A DNA stretch of 11,029 nt from an uncultured bacterium. Its GTDB lineage: Bacteria; Patescibacteriota; Minisyncoccia; Phycocordibacterales; UBA2100. Position 1 is the stretch's first letter. Every line of letters starts with the position of its first letter. Positions 6,290-11,029 of this stretch are shown one piece after another. The position numbers were made by a program, and so were the translations under genes. The stretch is from assembly GCA_903881205.1 (NCBI GenBank), contig CAIRSC010000016.1, positions 1 through 11,029 on the forward strand, written 5' to 3'. Under the pieces are notes generated by a model. That model was not told the DNA's origin and ran no database searches. It saw nothing but the letters and a program-made list of their open reading frames with translations.

Positions 6290-6318
6290 TTGGTATGAGT
6301 CGGTTACTCACCTATAGT
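6290..6318 (+). promoter_or_regulatory. Putative promoter of tRNA-Arg(CCG)
   Basis: TTGGTA (6290-6295) and TATAGT (6313-6318) are separated by 17 nt. The predicted start falls about two bases before the mature tRNA 5' end, so the 5' leader would be very short. Confidence 0.5.
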
Positions 6319-6326
6319 GTGGTGAA

Positions 6327-6398
6327 CCTCTCGTCGTTCAATGGATAGGATAGTCCCCTCCGAAGGGATTGATGTCGGTTCGATTCCGGCCGGGAGGA
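6327..6398 (+). tRNA. tRNA-Arg (anticodon CCG)
   Basis: A 72-nt cloverleaf folds with acceptor CCTCTCG/CGGGAGG, D-stem GTTC/GGAT, anticodon stem GTCCC/GGGAT with loop CTCCGAA (anticodon CCG), and T-arm GTCGG-TTCGATT-CCGGC. The discriminator is A. CCA is not encoded, as CAC follows. The wobble pairs at 5-68 and 27-43 are acceptable. Confidence 0.92.
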
Positions 6399-6435
6399 CA
6401 CGCTGATCTCACTTTCCCGTTTAACGGCAAGCAGC

Positions 6436-6441
6436 TATAAT
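6436..6441 (+). promoter_or_regulatory. Consensus -10 box of the tRNA-Val/tRNA-Pro unit
   Basis: TATAAT matches the consensus exactly. The predicted start near 6448 falls right at the beginning of a 13-nt copy of the tRNA-Val 5' end. No strong -35 is present at 16-18 nt. Confidence 0.5.
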
Positions 6442-6449
6442 CCCGACAC

Positions 6450-6462
6450 GCACCCTTAGCTC
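6450..6462 (+). repeat. Copy of the tRNA-Val 5' end (partial duplication)
   Basis: GCACCCTTAGCTC is identical to the first 13 nt of tRNA-Val(CAC) at 6526-6538, and 16 of 19 bases match when extended. The copy lies 76 bp upstream. I cannot fold the rest (6463-6525) into a cloverleaf, so this is either a decayed tandem tRNA or a leader element. Confidence 0.7.
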
Positions 6463-6525
6463 CTATGGCATTTGATTGCAAGAGTAGCTGGGGAACGCGT
6501 AGATGGATGTTGGTAGAAGTAGCGA

Positions 6526-6602
6526 GCACCCTTAGCTCAGTTGGTTAGAGCGTTCGATTCACATTCGAAAGGTCGCAGGTTCGAATCCTGCAGGGTGCAC
6601 CA
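6526..6602 (+). tRNA. tRNA-Val (anticodon CAC)
   Basis: The acceptor is GCACCCT/AGGGTGC with discriminator A, and CCA is encoded (6600-6602). The D-stem is GCTC/GAGC, the anticodon stem TTCGA/TCGAA with loop TTCACAT (anticodon CAC), and the T-arm GCAGG-TTCGAAT-CCTGC. The body is 74 nt plus CCA. The CCA directly abuts the first base of tRNA-Pro. Confidence 0.96.
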
Positions 6603-6673
6603 CGGGCCGTCGTATAGTGGCAGTACGCAAGGCTGGGGGTCTTGTAGCCCGGGTTCGATTCCCGGCGGCCCGA
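6603..6673 (+). tRNA. tRNA-Pro (anticodon GGG)
   Basis: The acceptor CGGGCCG/CGGCCCG has the C1-G72 pair typical of bacterial proline tRNAs and discriminator A. The D-stem is GTAT/GTAC, the anticodon stem CAAGG/TCTTG with loop CTGGGGG (anticodon GGG), and the T-arm CCGGG-TTCGATT-CCCGG. CCA is not encoded, as ACA follows. It begins at the base after tRNA-Val CCA, so the two must be cut from one precursor. Confidence 0.95.
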
Positions 6674-6686
6674 ACACCGCACTCTA

Positions 6687-6692
6687 TTGACA
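6687..6692 (+). promoter_or_regulatory. -35-like TTGACA before tspO
   Basis: This is a perfect -35 hexamer 24 nt before the tspO ATG. The matching -10 is poor (TTATGT or TATGTA around 6711-6717), so a dedicated promoter is uncertain. If used, the tspO mRNA would be leaderless or nearly so. Confidence 0.25.
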
Positions 6693-6716
6693 GATCTTAT
6701 AAGACTGTTCTTATGT

Positions 6717-7193
6717 ATGCATATGCGCACATATCTTCGGGTCGGCATTTCTATACTGGCCTGTTTCGGTGCCGGTTTCCTCGGCATGCTTTTCGTCTCG
6801 AGCGGTGTCGGCTCCTGGTACGACCTTTTGAATAAGCCCTGGTTCAATCCGCCGAGCTGGACCTTCGGCATCGTATGGACCGCGCTCTATGCCTTCATGG
6901 CCGCCGCGCTCACGATCGTCTGGAACAACGATCCACATGCCAAAGAAATGAGCGGCTGGGTCCCCCTCTTTTTCGTACACCTCCTGCTCAACACAGCATG
7001 GACTATCTTTTTCTTTGGCTATCATGCGATATTCATCGCACTCATTGATATTTTCTTACTCGCATCGTGCGTGATACTACTGACCTTCGGCGCGCGCGAC
7101 ATCGACAAGCGCGCGTTCTATTTCATGCTGCCGTATCTCGCCTGGGTGCTCTTCGCAATGCTTTTGAACATCTGCATCTGGTATTTGAACTAG
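6717..7193 (+). CDS. tspO: TspO/MBR family membrane protein (tryptophan-rich sensory protein)
   Basis: TspO/MBR proteins are five-helix membrane proteins that bind porphyrins and other hydrophobic ligands; in bacteria they are linked to tetrapyrrole and stress signalling. This copy of 158 residues has the family length and five hydrophobic segments. Family hallmarks are WYDLLNKPWFNPPSWTFGIVW (W-x2-L-x-KP-x-F-x-PP-x-W), the following ALYAFMAAAL, HLLLNTAWTIFFFG, and the C-terminal LPYLAWVLFAMLLNICIWYLN. The start is the ATG at 6717, with the ATG at 6723 equally possible; no Shine-Dalgarno is visible. It lies 43 bp after tRNA-Pro and 30 bp before tRNA-Ala(CGC), all on the plus strand and with no evident terminator between them, so co-transcription with tRNAs is possible. 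The ligand here is unknown. Confidence 0.92.
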   Translation: MHMRTYLRVGISILACFGAGFLGMLFVSSGVGSWYDLLNKPWFNPPSWTFGIVWTALYAFMAAALTIVWNNDPHAKEMSGWVPLFFVHLLLNTAWTIFFFGYHAIFIALIDIFLLASCVILLTFGARDIDKRAFYFMLPYLAWVLFAMLLNICIWYLN

Positions 7194-7223
7194 ATTCGTT
7201 TGCGCGATATCATTTTGCCACAC

Positions 7224-7294
7224 GGGCCTTTAGTAAAGTGGTATTACACCGCATTCGCATTGCGGAGGCGGGGGTTCGATTCCCCCAAGGTCCA
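7224..7294 (+). tRNA. tRNA-Ala (anticodon CGC)
   Basis: A 71-nt cloverleaf folds with acceptor GGGCCTT/AAGGTCC, containing the alanine-specific G3-U70 pair, and discriminator A. The D-stem is GTAA/TTAC, the anticodon stem CCGCA/TGCGG with loop TTCGCAT (anticodon CGC), and the T-arm GGGGG-TTCGATT-CCCCC. CCA is not encoded. The last 16 nt plus CAAAA are repeated exactly 200 bp downstream. Confidence 0.96.
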
Positions 7295-7299
7295 CAAAA
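7279..7299 (+). repeat. attL-like copy of 21-bp direct repeat (tRNA-Ala 3' end)
   Basis: The 21 bases run from the T-loop end (ATTCCCCC) through the discriminator and on to CACAAAA. The same 21 bases recur at 7479-7499. A repeat of a tRNA 3' end is the classic footprint of integrase-mediated insertion at a tRNA gene. Confidence 0.85.
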
Positions 7300-7342
7300 T
7301 CCCGACCCCCGTCTGGAAAACCTTTCCGTTTTTCCACCTTTC

Positions 7343-7357
7343 CCCGACGGGGTTTTG
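7343..7357 (+). terminator. Short terminator-like hairpin after tRNA-Ala(CGC)
   Basis: CCCC-GAC-GGGG is followed by TTTT. An alternative longer pairing joins GACGGGG to CCCCGTC near 7309-7315. It could end the tRNA-Ala transcript. Confidence 0.45.
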
Positions 7358-7367
7358 TGCCTTGGAG

Positions 7368-7388
7368 AAATGTGCTGCGCACATTTCG
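7368..7388. repeat. Perfect 9-bp inverted repeat
   Basis: GAAATGTGC and GCACATTTC flank the trinucleotide TGC, forming a tight hairpin on either strand inside the possible integrated remnant. No U tract follows, so it is not an obvious terminator. Confidence 0.6.
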
Positions 7389-7404
7389 CGAGAATCGAAC
7401 CCGC
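7388..7404 (-). other. Isolated tRNA T-arm-like sequence
   Basis: On the minus strand GCGGG-TTCGATT-CTCGC has the exact form of a tRNA T-arm (5-bp stem with one G-T pair, canonical 7-nt loop), but I find no matching acceptor, D or anticodon arm around it. It may be a fragment of another tRNA carried in the remnant. Confidence 0.45.
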
Positions 7405-7478
7405 CGGAGTGGCGCGTGCGCCTGCGAGGCGTGGTCCGCGGCACTTATGAGCGAAGCGAATTAGTGACCGTCAGGCTT

Positions 7479-7499
7479 ATTCCCCCAAGGTCCACAAAA
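7479..7499 (+). repeat. attR-like copy of 21-bp direct repeat
   Basis: This is an exact copy of 7279-7299 at an offset of exactly 200 bp. Its last five bases (CAAAA) form the outer part of the greA terminator stem, which ties it to the native downstream context. Confidence 0.85.
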
Positions 7500-7535
7500 C
7501 AAAACAGCGCCCCAGAATAGCGCTGTTTTGTTTTG
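7495..7535. terminator. Strong bidirectional terminator between tRNA-Ala region and greA
   Basis: A perfect 16-bp stem pairs CAAAACAAAACAGCGC (7495-7510) with GCGCTGTTTTGTTTTG (7520-7535) around a 9-nt loop. The arms are A/C-rich and T/G-rich, so U-rich 3' arms form on both strands. It lies 10 nt past the greA stop. Confidence 0.85.
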
Positions 7536-7545
7536 GTGCGAAGAA

Positions 7546-8016
7546 TTACTTGACGTTGACGATCTTGTACTTCTGCGCACCTTTTGGCGTATTGAAGGCG
7601 AAGAGATCGCCTTTCTTCTTTTCCATCAGCGCGCTGCCCAGCGGAGAAAGATGTGAGATCTTGTGATCCTGCATACTCGCCTCAGCGGAGCCGACGATCT
7701 CGTAGGTGTGTTCTTCTTTCTCTCCCTGCTTCTGGATCGTGACCACAGAGCCCAAGCTCACGGTCGAGCCCTTGGTATGCTCGATGATGCGGGCGTGACT
7801 AAGGCTTTCCTCGATGACACGAATTCGGTCTTCGGTTGCGGCCTGCATGTTGCGCGCCTCCTCATATTCGGCATTTTCGGAAAGGTCTCCGAGAGATCTG
7901 GCGTATTCGAGCTGCTCGGCGATCTCGCGGCGGCGTACCGTCTTAAGATGCTCAAGCTCGGTCGTGAGTTCGTCAAATTTCTCCTTACTGAGGTAGTTGG
8001 CAGTATCGTTCATCAT
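7546..8016 (-). CDS. greA: Transcription elongation factor GreA
   Basis: GreA enters the RNA polymerase secondary channel and stimulates cleavage of backtracked transcripts. This copy is 156 residues, the normal length. The N-terminal coiled coil (about residues 12-75) carries the catalytic tip LGDLSENAEYEEA, with the two acidic residues D44 and E47 equivalent to D41/E44 of E. coli. The C-terminal FKBP-like domain (about 84-156) contains ISHLSPLGSALMEKKKGD and ends with the family's TPKGAQKYKIVNV. The start is one of two adjacent ATGs (8016 or 8013), with no Shine-Dalgarno. A TATAAT box at 8078-8083 predicts a leader of about 55 nt containing two small hairpins, and a strong terminator follows the stop, so it is probably monocistronic. 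Confidence 0.96.
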   Translation of the reverse strand: MMNDTANYLSKEKFDELTTELEHLKTVRRREIAEQLEYARSLGDLSENAEYEEARNMQAATEDRIRVIEESLSHARIIEHTKGSTVSLGSVVTIQKQGEKEEHTYEIVGSAEASMQDHKISHLSPLGSALMEKKKGDLFAFNTPKGAQKYKIVNVK

Positions 8017-8022
8017 AATATT

Positions 8023-8072
8023 GTTGAATGTAGCCCGGAAGCTACGAAACGCGCCCTTTTATGAGGCGCGCG
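8023..8072 (-). other. greA 5' leader with two small hairpins
   Basis: CGCGCC (8050-8055) pairs with GGCGCG (8065-8070), and GTAGC pairs with GCTAC closer to the start codon. The first is followed on the minus strand by only three T, so it is either a weak terminator for mrdA read-through or a structure at the 5' end of the greA mRNA. Confidence 0.35.
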
Positions 8073-8077
8073 TGAGC

Positions 8078-8083
8078 ATTATA
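8078..8083 (-). promoter_or_regulatory. Putative greA -10 box
   Basis: TATAAT on the minus strand matches the consensus exactly and lies 61 nt before the greA ATG, in the 136-bp gap after mrdA. No good -35 is seen at 16-18 nt; a TG dinucleotide directly precedes the box. Confidence 0.5.
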
Positions 8084-8152
8084 CATGATGCGGGTGGGGG
8101 GTCTAGGGTATAACCTTCACCGCGAGTCAAGGTTCCCGCCGAGACAGATCTG

Positions 8153-9850
8153 CTATTGCGTATATTCGGGATGGTTCGCCACCAACCACTGGAAGAACGG
8201 GAGCAGTCCCGGTGCGGCACCCGAGGTGATGCCGGAGGGAGCTTTCTCGAGCACGACCGCGTATGCGTATTTCGGATGGTCGGCCGGCCAGAAACCGACC
8301 GCCCAGGAGTTTTCTGATTCGTTGCGATAGCCCAGCTGCGCAGTACCGGTCTTTCCGGCTATTTTGATGCCGGCAATATTGAAGAACTTTTCGATCGCGT
8401 CGGAGCGATTGGAAGTGACGCCGAGGCGCATCCCCTCTCTCACCACCTGAAGGTCGGCATCGGGAATACCGAGTTGTGTGTAGTGCGGTGTCGAGCTCGC
8501 GATGAGCTGCGGAACCAAGAGTTTACCGCCGTTGGCGATCGCGGCAACGAAGCGTACTGCCTGGATCGGGGTCACCTGGAAGCCGTATTGTCCGATCGAT
8601 GTGTGATACGTGTCGCCGATGCGCCACGGATCGGCAGGACCGAACACTTGTGCCTTCCACTGCGGCGTGGGGATCACCCCGGGGACTTCGCCGACGAGTC
8701 CAATCCCCGTGGTGGTGCCAAGGCCGAATTTTTGCGCATACTGATCGAGCTTGTTGATACCGAGCCCCGCCTGGCCGCCATATCCGCCGCCAACCGTATA
8801 GAAATATTCGTCGGATGATACCGCAATCGCAGTGCGCATATCGATCGGTCCGTGGACGGTCCAGTCACGGAATATAGACGGGCGCGACGGGTCATACGGA
8901 TTCGGGATCGATATCTGGCCGGTCGAGAGAATCTGTTTGTCAGGACTAATGATTCCTTCGGCAAGTGCCGCAGCGGCAAATATCGGCTTCACGATCGAAC
9001 CCGGCGTGTATGCGCCGGCAACGGCGCGATTGAGCAGCGGCGAATCTGTATTGCGCGATGCGGCGCGCACGGCCGCCGTATCTCCATCGGTAAATGCCTG
9101 ATGGTCATATTCGGGGAAACTCGTGAGCGCCAAGATCTCCCCCGTCTGCACATTCATGATCACAGCGGCGCCACCGACGAAATGCATGTCCCGCGCGTGC
9201 TTTGAGAGTACAGAGAATAATGTGCTCTGCACGTCGGCGTCGATCGAGAGTATAATGTTCTCGCCACCCACCGGAGGCGACACGATGTTCTCGCGCTGCA
9301 AATGATTATGCGCGTCGGTCTCCATCATCGTACTGCCGTTCTGTCCGAGGAGCAGATTGTTGAGCGATAGTTCCAAACCTGATACGCCACTATATTCCTC
9401 GCGCCACCAAGTGCCCTTGGCGTCAGATTTCGGATACTGAATGAAGCCGATGAGATGAGAGAGGCCGGGAAGTGCACTGTACTTTCTCAGCGCGTAGCTT
9501 GAGGTCGTCGTCGCGGCGCTGAGCTGCGCTTCATTCCACGCGAGTTCGCGCCCGGTACGATCGTAGAGCACGCCGCGCGTCGCAAAAAGGATTGAGTGCT
9601 TGAGTGTATTGTTGTCGGAGATCGAGGCATAGGTGCTGCCGCGCGAAATCTGTAGATTGAACGCCCGATATGCGAACAAAGCGACCACAATAATAAAAAC
9701 AACGCCTACGGTGAATATGGATCGGGTCGCCACCGGCCGAGCGACGCGACCCTCGAATTGGCCCGCCTCATATTCGGGAAGATTGGAAGAATCGAGGAAG
9801 ATCTCCTCGGGAGCTATCTCGTATACTCTCCGTGTCTTTTTCCAGCGCAT
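8153..9850 (-). CDS. mrdA: PBP2-type class B penicillin-binding protein (elongation transpeptidase)
   Basis: PBP2 cross-links lateral-wall peptidoglycan in the rod (elongasome) complex. The 565-residue protein has a cytoplasmic tail of about 43 residues, one membrane anchor (about 44-63), a pedestal domain with RGVLYDRTGRELAWN (92-106), and a transpeptidase domain. Active-site motifs are S285-I-V-K288 in YTPGSIVKP, S345-S-D347 in the PBP2-like form SSDEYFYTVG, and K500-T-G502 in GKTGTAQ. SxD followed by xYFY, and its place after mreC and mreD, favour PBP2 over FtsI. I see no second active site. The N-terminal tail is longer than is usual for the family. A TATACT box ends 10 nt before the ATG and no Shine-Dalgarno is visible, so the transcript may be nearly leaderless. 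A 55-bp gap separates it from mreD. Confidence 0.93.
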   Translation of the reverse strand: MRWKKTRRVYEIAPEEIFLDSSNLPEYEAGQFEGRVARPVATRSIFTVGVVFIIVVALFAYRAFNLQISRGSTYASISDNNTLKHSILFATRGVLYDRTGRELAWNEAQLSAATTTSSYALRKYSALPGLSHLIGFIQYPKSDAKGTWWREEYSGVSGLELSLNNLLLGQNGSTMMETDAHNHLQRENIVSPPVGGENIILSIDADVQSTLFSVLSKHARDMHFVGGAAVIMNVQTGEILALTSFPEYDHQAFTDGDTAAVRAASRNTDSPLLNRAVAGAYTPGSIVKPIFAAAALAEGIISPDKQILSTGQISIPNPYDPSRPSIFRDWTVHGPIDMRTAIAVSSDEYFYTVGGGYGGQAGLGINKLDQYAQKFGLGTTTGIGLVGEVPGVIPTPQWKAQVFGPADPWRIGDTYHTSIGQYGFQVTPIQAVRFVAAIANGGKLLVPQLIASSTPHYTQLGIPDADLQVVREGMRLGVTSNRSDAIEKFFNIAGIKIAGKTGTAQLGYRNESENSWAVGFWPADHPKYAYAVVLEKAPSGITSGAAPGLLPFFQWLVANHPEYTQ

Positions 9851-9860
9851 CGTACAAGTG

Positions 9861-9866
9861 AGTATA
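9861..9866 (-). promoter_or_regulatory. Putative -10 box directly before mrdA
   Basis: TATACT on the minus strand ends 10 nt before the mrdA ATG, predicting a leader of about 3-5 nt. No strong -35 is present. The same hexamer stands at nearly the same distance before ftsI. Confidence 0.45.
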
Positions 9867-9905
9867 GCAAAATGCTCCGGTCAGCTTGGCGATCTCTGCA
9901 CGATG

Positions 9906-10163
9906 TCACCTAAGAAATTGCGAACGCAGCGGCTCGAATACCCACACAATGAAGATGCTCGATATCGTGAAAATCGGGATGATGTGAACGTAGCCGCCTG
10001 CTACTGCGGGGAACGGCTGCCACGTGAGATCAACGAGGAGTCCGAGGACGATCGCCTCCCACGCGCGATACCGCAGCGCAAGAAATAGTACGCACAGAGC
10101 CGGTACCCACGGAGAAAGCATCAACGCTCCCAGAAAACCAACGATCACAAGTGCGGCACGCAT
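9906..10163 (-). CDS. mreD: MreD-like small membrane protein
   Basis: MreD is the integral membrane subunit of the rod-shape complex, linking MreC to the PBP2-RodA synthase. This 85-residue protein is nearly all hydrophobic, with about three membrane segments (approximately residues 4-29, 36-46 and 58-75). It contains the MreD-type motif LGLLVDLTWQPFP (a G-L-x-x-D-L turn). Typical MreD proteins are about 150-180 residues with five or more helices, so this is about half length. The reading frame is intact and stops normally, and the flanks leave no room for the rest. It starts 5 nt after the mreC stop, which suggests coupled translation. The name rests on gene order and the short motif, and a lineage-specific protein in the mreD position is the alternative. 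Confidence 0.72.
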   Translation of the reverse strand: MRAALVIVGFLGALMLSPWVPALCVLFLALRYRAWEAIVLGLLVDLTWQPFPAVAGGYVHIIPIFTISSIFIVWVFEPLRSQFLR

Positions 10164-10168
10164 AGTAC

Positions 10169-10957
10169 TTATTGAGCTGGCACGACATACACATATCGTA
10201 CCGAAGTCAGATTTACCGGTAGCCTGATGAATATTTTCTGATCTGCACTGGCGGCACTCGATTCGACCGATCCGACGACACCCACCGGACGGCCGCCAAG
10301 CGTCGGAACTAATACCAGATCTCCGACAGCTACCGATACATCGCGCGGAAGCGATGCGCGAGCGTTGCCGCCGCCATATCCGTCGATCGTCGCATTAGTG
10401 CCCGAGACGAGTCCCTCGACCGAAGAATCGGAAGCGAATACCTCGCGCACGAGCGAGGTCTGGGGCCCGGCATTCGCGATCCGGCCGATCACAAAGCCAC
10501 CCGCCGAGAGCACGAGGTCGCCATTGGCCACGTTCGGCATGTGGGCACTAATCAAAAAGGTGCCGTAGGGAGACGCTAGATACGACGAAACGACCGAGGC
10601 CGTCATCCCGCGTTGCTCCGCGGCAAGATTCACGAGCGTGTGGAGCTGCTCATTCTGATCCCGCAGTACCGCATTTTCGGAAACCTGATCCTGGAATTGT
10701 GCGATCTGCGCTTTCAGCGAAGCGTTCTCATGTGCGAGTGTCGCGTGAGTAGAAAAAAAGCCAGTATTGACCACCGCGGCCGCCCCACTATCGCCCGAAA
10801 CGGTTACGCGTGCCGCGAGTGTACGCACGTACGAACGTATGGAGCCATGCGTGACAAGATCAGCGGCGAGGATTAAGACGGCGAGCAGTGTTATGTAAAG
10901 CAGGCGGTGCCGTCCGGAGGAACGGTTCGAGGATCCAAATACAAACCGTTCTTTCAT
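10169..10957 (-). CDS. mreC: Rod shape-determining protein MreC
   Basis: MreC is a bitopic scaffold of the elongasome that activates PBP2-RodA outside the membrane. The 262-residue protein has a short basic cytoplasmic tail (GSSNRSSGRHR), one membrane segment (about 19-34), a coiled coil (about 71-115, with HENASLKAQIAQFQDQVSE and LRDQNEQLHTLVN), and two beta-barrel-like domains. Family features are NGDLVLSAGGFVIGRIA in the first domain and VGDLVLVPTLGGRPVGVVGSV in the second. The length is typical. It starts 9 nt after the upstream gene's stop and is followed by mreD after 5 nt, so the three genes probably form one transcript. Confidence 0.94.
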   Translation of the reverse strand: MKERFVFGSSNRSSGRHRLLYITLLAVLILAADLVTHGSIRSYVRTLAARVTVSGDSGAAAVVNTGFFSTHATLAHENASLKAQIAQFQDQVSENAVLRDQNEQLHTLVNLAAEQRGMTASVVSSYLASPYGTFLISAHMPNVANGDLVLSAGGFVIGRIANAGPQTSLVREVFASDSSVEGLVSGTNATIDGYGGGNARASLPRDVSVAVGDLVLVPTLGGRPVGVVGSVESSAASADQKIFIRLPVNLTSVRYVYVVPAQ

Positions 10958-10966
10958 ACGTTTGGG

Positions 10967-11029
10967 TTATTCGGTCGGCACGAGCTCATCGTCCGAACGG
11001 AGCATGGATTCGCGGTAGAAATCGAGATC
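10967..11029 (-). CDS. mreB: C-terminal end of a probable MreB (partial)
   Basis: Only the last 20 codons and a TAA stop lie in the window. The tail reads DLDFYRESML, then an acidic end (RSDDELVPTE). MreB, the actin-like filament that positions the elongasome, normally precedes mreC, and MreB C-termini often have a short helix around an LExxD-type motif followed by a variable tail, which this could match. Twenty residues cannot prove the family, so the call depends mostly on gene order. Confidence 0.55.
   Translation of the reverse strand, partial: DLDFYRESMLRSDDELVPTE

Larger units (their letters stand above)
7300..7478. mobile_element. Possible remnant of a tRNA-integrated element (179 bp, no gene)
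   Basis: The segment between the two 21-bp repeats has no credible ORF. It holds a terminator-like CCCCGACGGGG hairpin followed by TTTT, a 9-bp inverted repeat (GAAATGTGC/GCACATTTC), a T-arm-like sequence on the minus strand (7388-7404) and an imperfect dyad around 7438-7470. The far repeat joins smoothly to the greA terminator hairpin, as expected if it is the original chromosomal junction. No integrase is present, so this would be a deletion scar or a non-autonomous element. Confidence 0.45.

Noticed and set aside
6463..6525. Second complete tRNA between tRNA-Arg and tRNA-Val
   Set aside because: The 13-nt tRNA-Val-like start is followed by sequence that I could not fold into anticodon and T arms with a matching acceptor, so only a fragment is claimed.
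6338..6871. Minus-strand frames across the tRNA-Arg/Val/Pro region
   Set aside because: Both overlap well-formed tRNAs on the opposite strand; they are reverse-complement reads of tRNA genes.
7067..7520. Plus-strand frames across tRNA-Ala(CGC) and the insert (7067-7450, 7200-7520)
   Set aside because: They start inside tspO or just before the tRNA and read through the tRNA cloverleaf; the peptides show no family features. The insert is treated as non-coding.
7755..8064. Plus-strand frames antisense to greA (for example 7663-8064)
   Set aside because: The minus-strand frame encodes a full GreA with its catalytic tip; the antisense frames have no recognisable features.
8474..8818. Plus-strand frame antisense to mrdA
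   Set aside because: It lies within the conserved transpeptidase domain of PBP2 on the minus strand and is a shadow frame.

Overview
The window looks like a chromosomal segment of a streamlined bacterium, most likely a Candidate Phyla Radiation (Patescibacteria, Parcubacteria-like) member. This is an inference from several features: a compact division and cell-wall cluster with a minimal FtsL-like protein and a MurF without its N-terminal domain, an MreD of only 85 residues, mostly absent Shine-Dalgarno sequences, tRNAs mostly lacking an encoded CCA, and a small secreted cysteine-rich protein of a type I associate with these genomes. No rRNA or marker suitable for placement is present.

Region 1 (1-4917, minus strand) is a dcw-type cluster transcribed right to left: mraZ, rsmH (mraW), a small FtsL-like membrane protein, an FtsI-type penicillin-binding protein, and murF, which runs off the left edge. 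No murE lies between ftsI and murF. Upstream of mraZ are four TGG(G/T)N motifs in 10-bp register, the known form of a MraZ operator, and a perfect DnaA box.

Region 2 (about 4918-7545) is an intergenic island of mixed orientation. It holds five tRNA genes (Ala-GGC on minus; Arg-CCG, Val-CAC, Pro-GGG and Ala-CGC on plus), an unrecognised plus-strand gene with its own promoter, Shine-Dalgarno and terminator, a minus-strand secreted cysteine-rich protein, and a TspO/MBR membrane protein between tRNAs. A 21-bp exact duplication of the tRNA-Ala(CGC) 3' end, spaced exactly 200 bp apart, suggests the scar of a small element integrated at a tRNA. A separate 13-nt copy of the tRNA-Val 5' end sits at the predicted start of the tRNA-Val/Pro transcript.

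Region 3 (7546-11029, minus strand) holds greA and then the elongation cluster: the C-terminus of a probable mreB at the right edge, mreC, mreD and a PBP2-type transpeptidase (mrdA). The two long minus-strand clusters therefore cover septal synthesis (MraZ control, FtsL/FtsI, MurF precursor ligase) and lateral-wall synthesis (MreBCD, PBP2). Both transpeptidase genes have a TATACT -10 box only 8-10 nt before the ATG, which suggests leaderless or nearly leaderless mRNAs.

I see no defence system, CRISPR array, insertion sequence or clearly novel multi-gene system. The most interesting signals are non-coding: the tRNA-derived duplications, the MraZ/DnaA promoter architecture and the leaderless transpeptidase genes.
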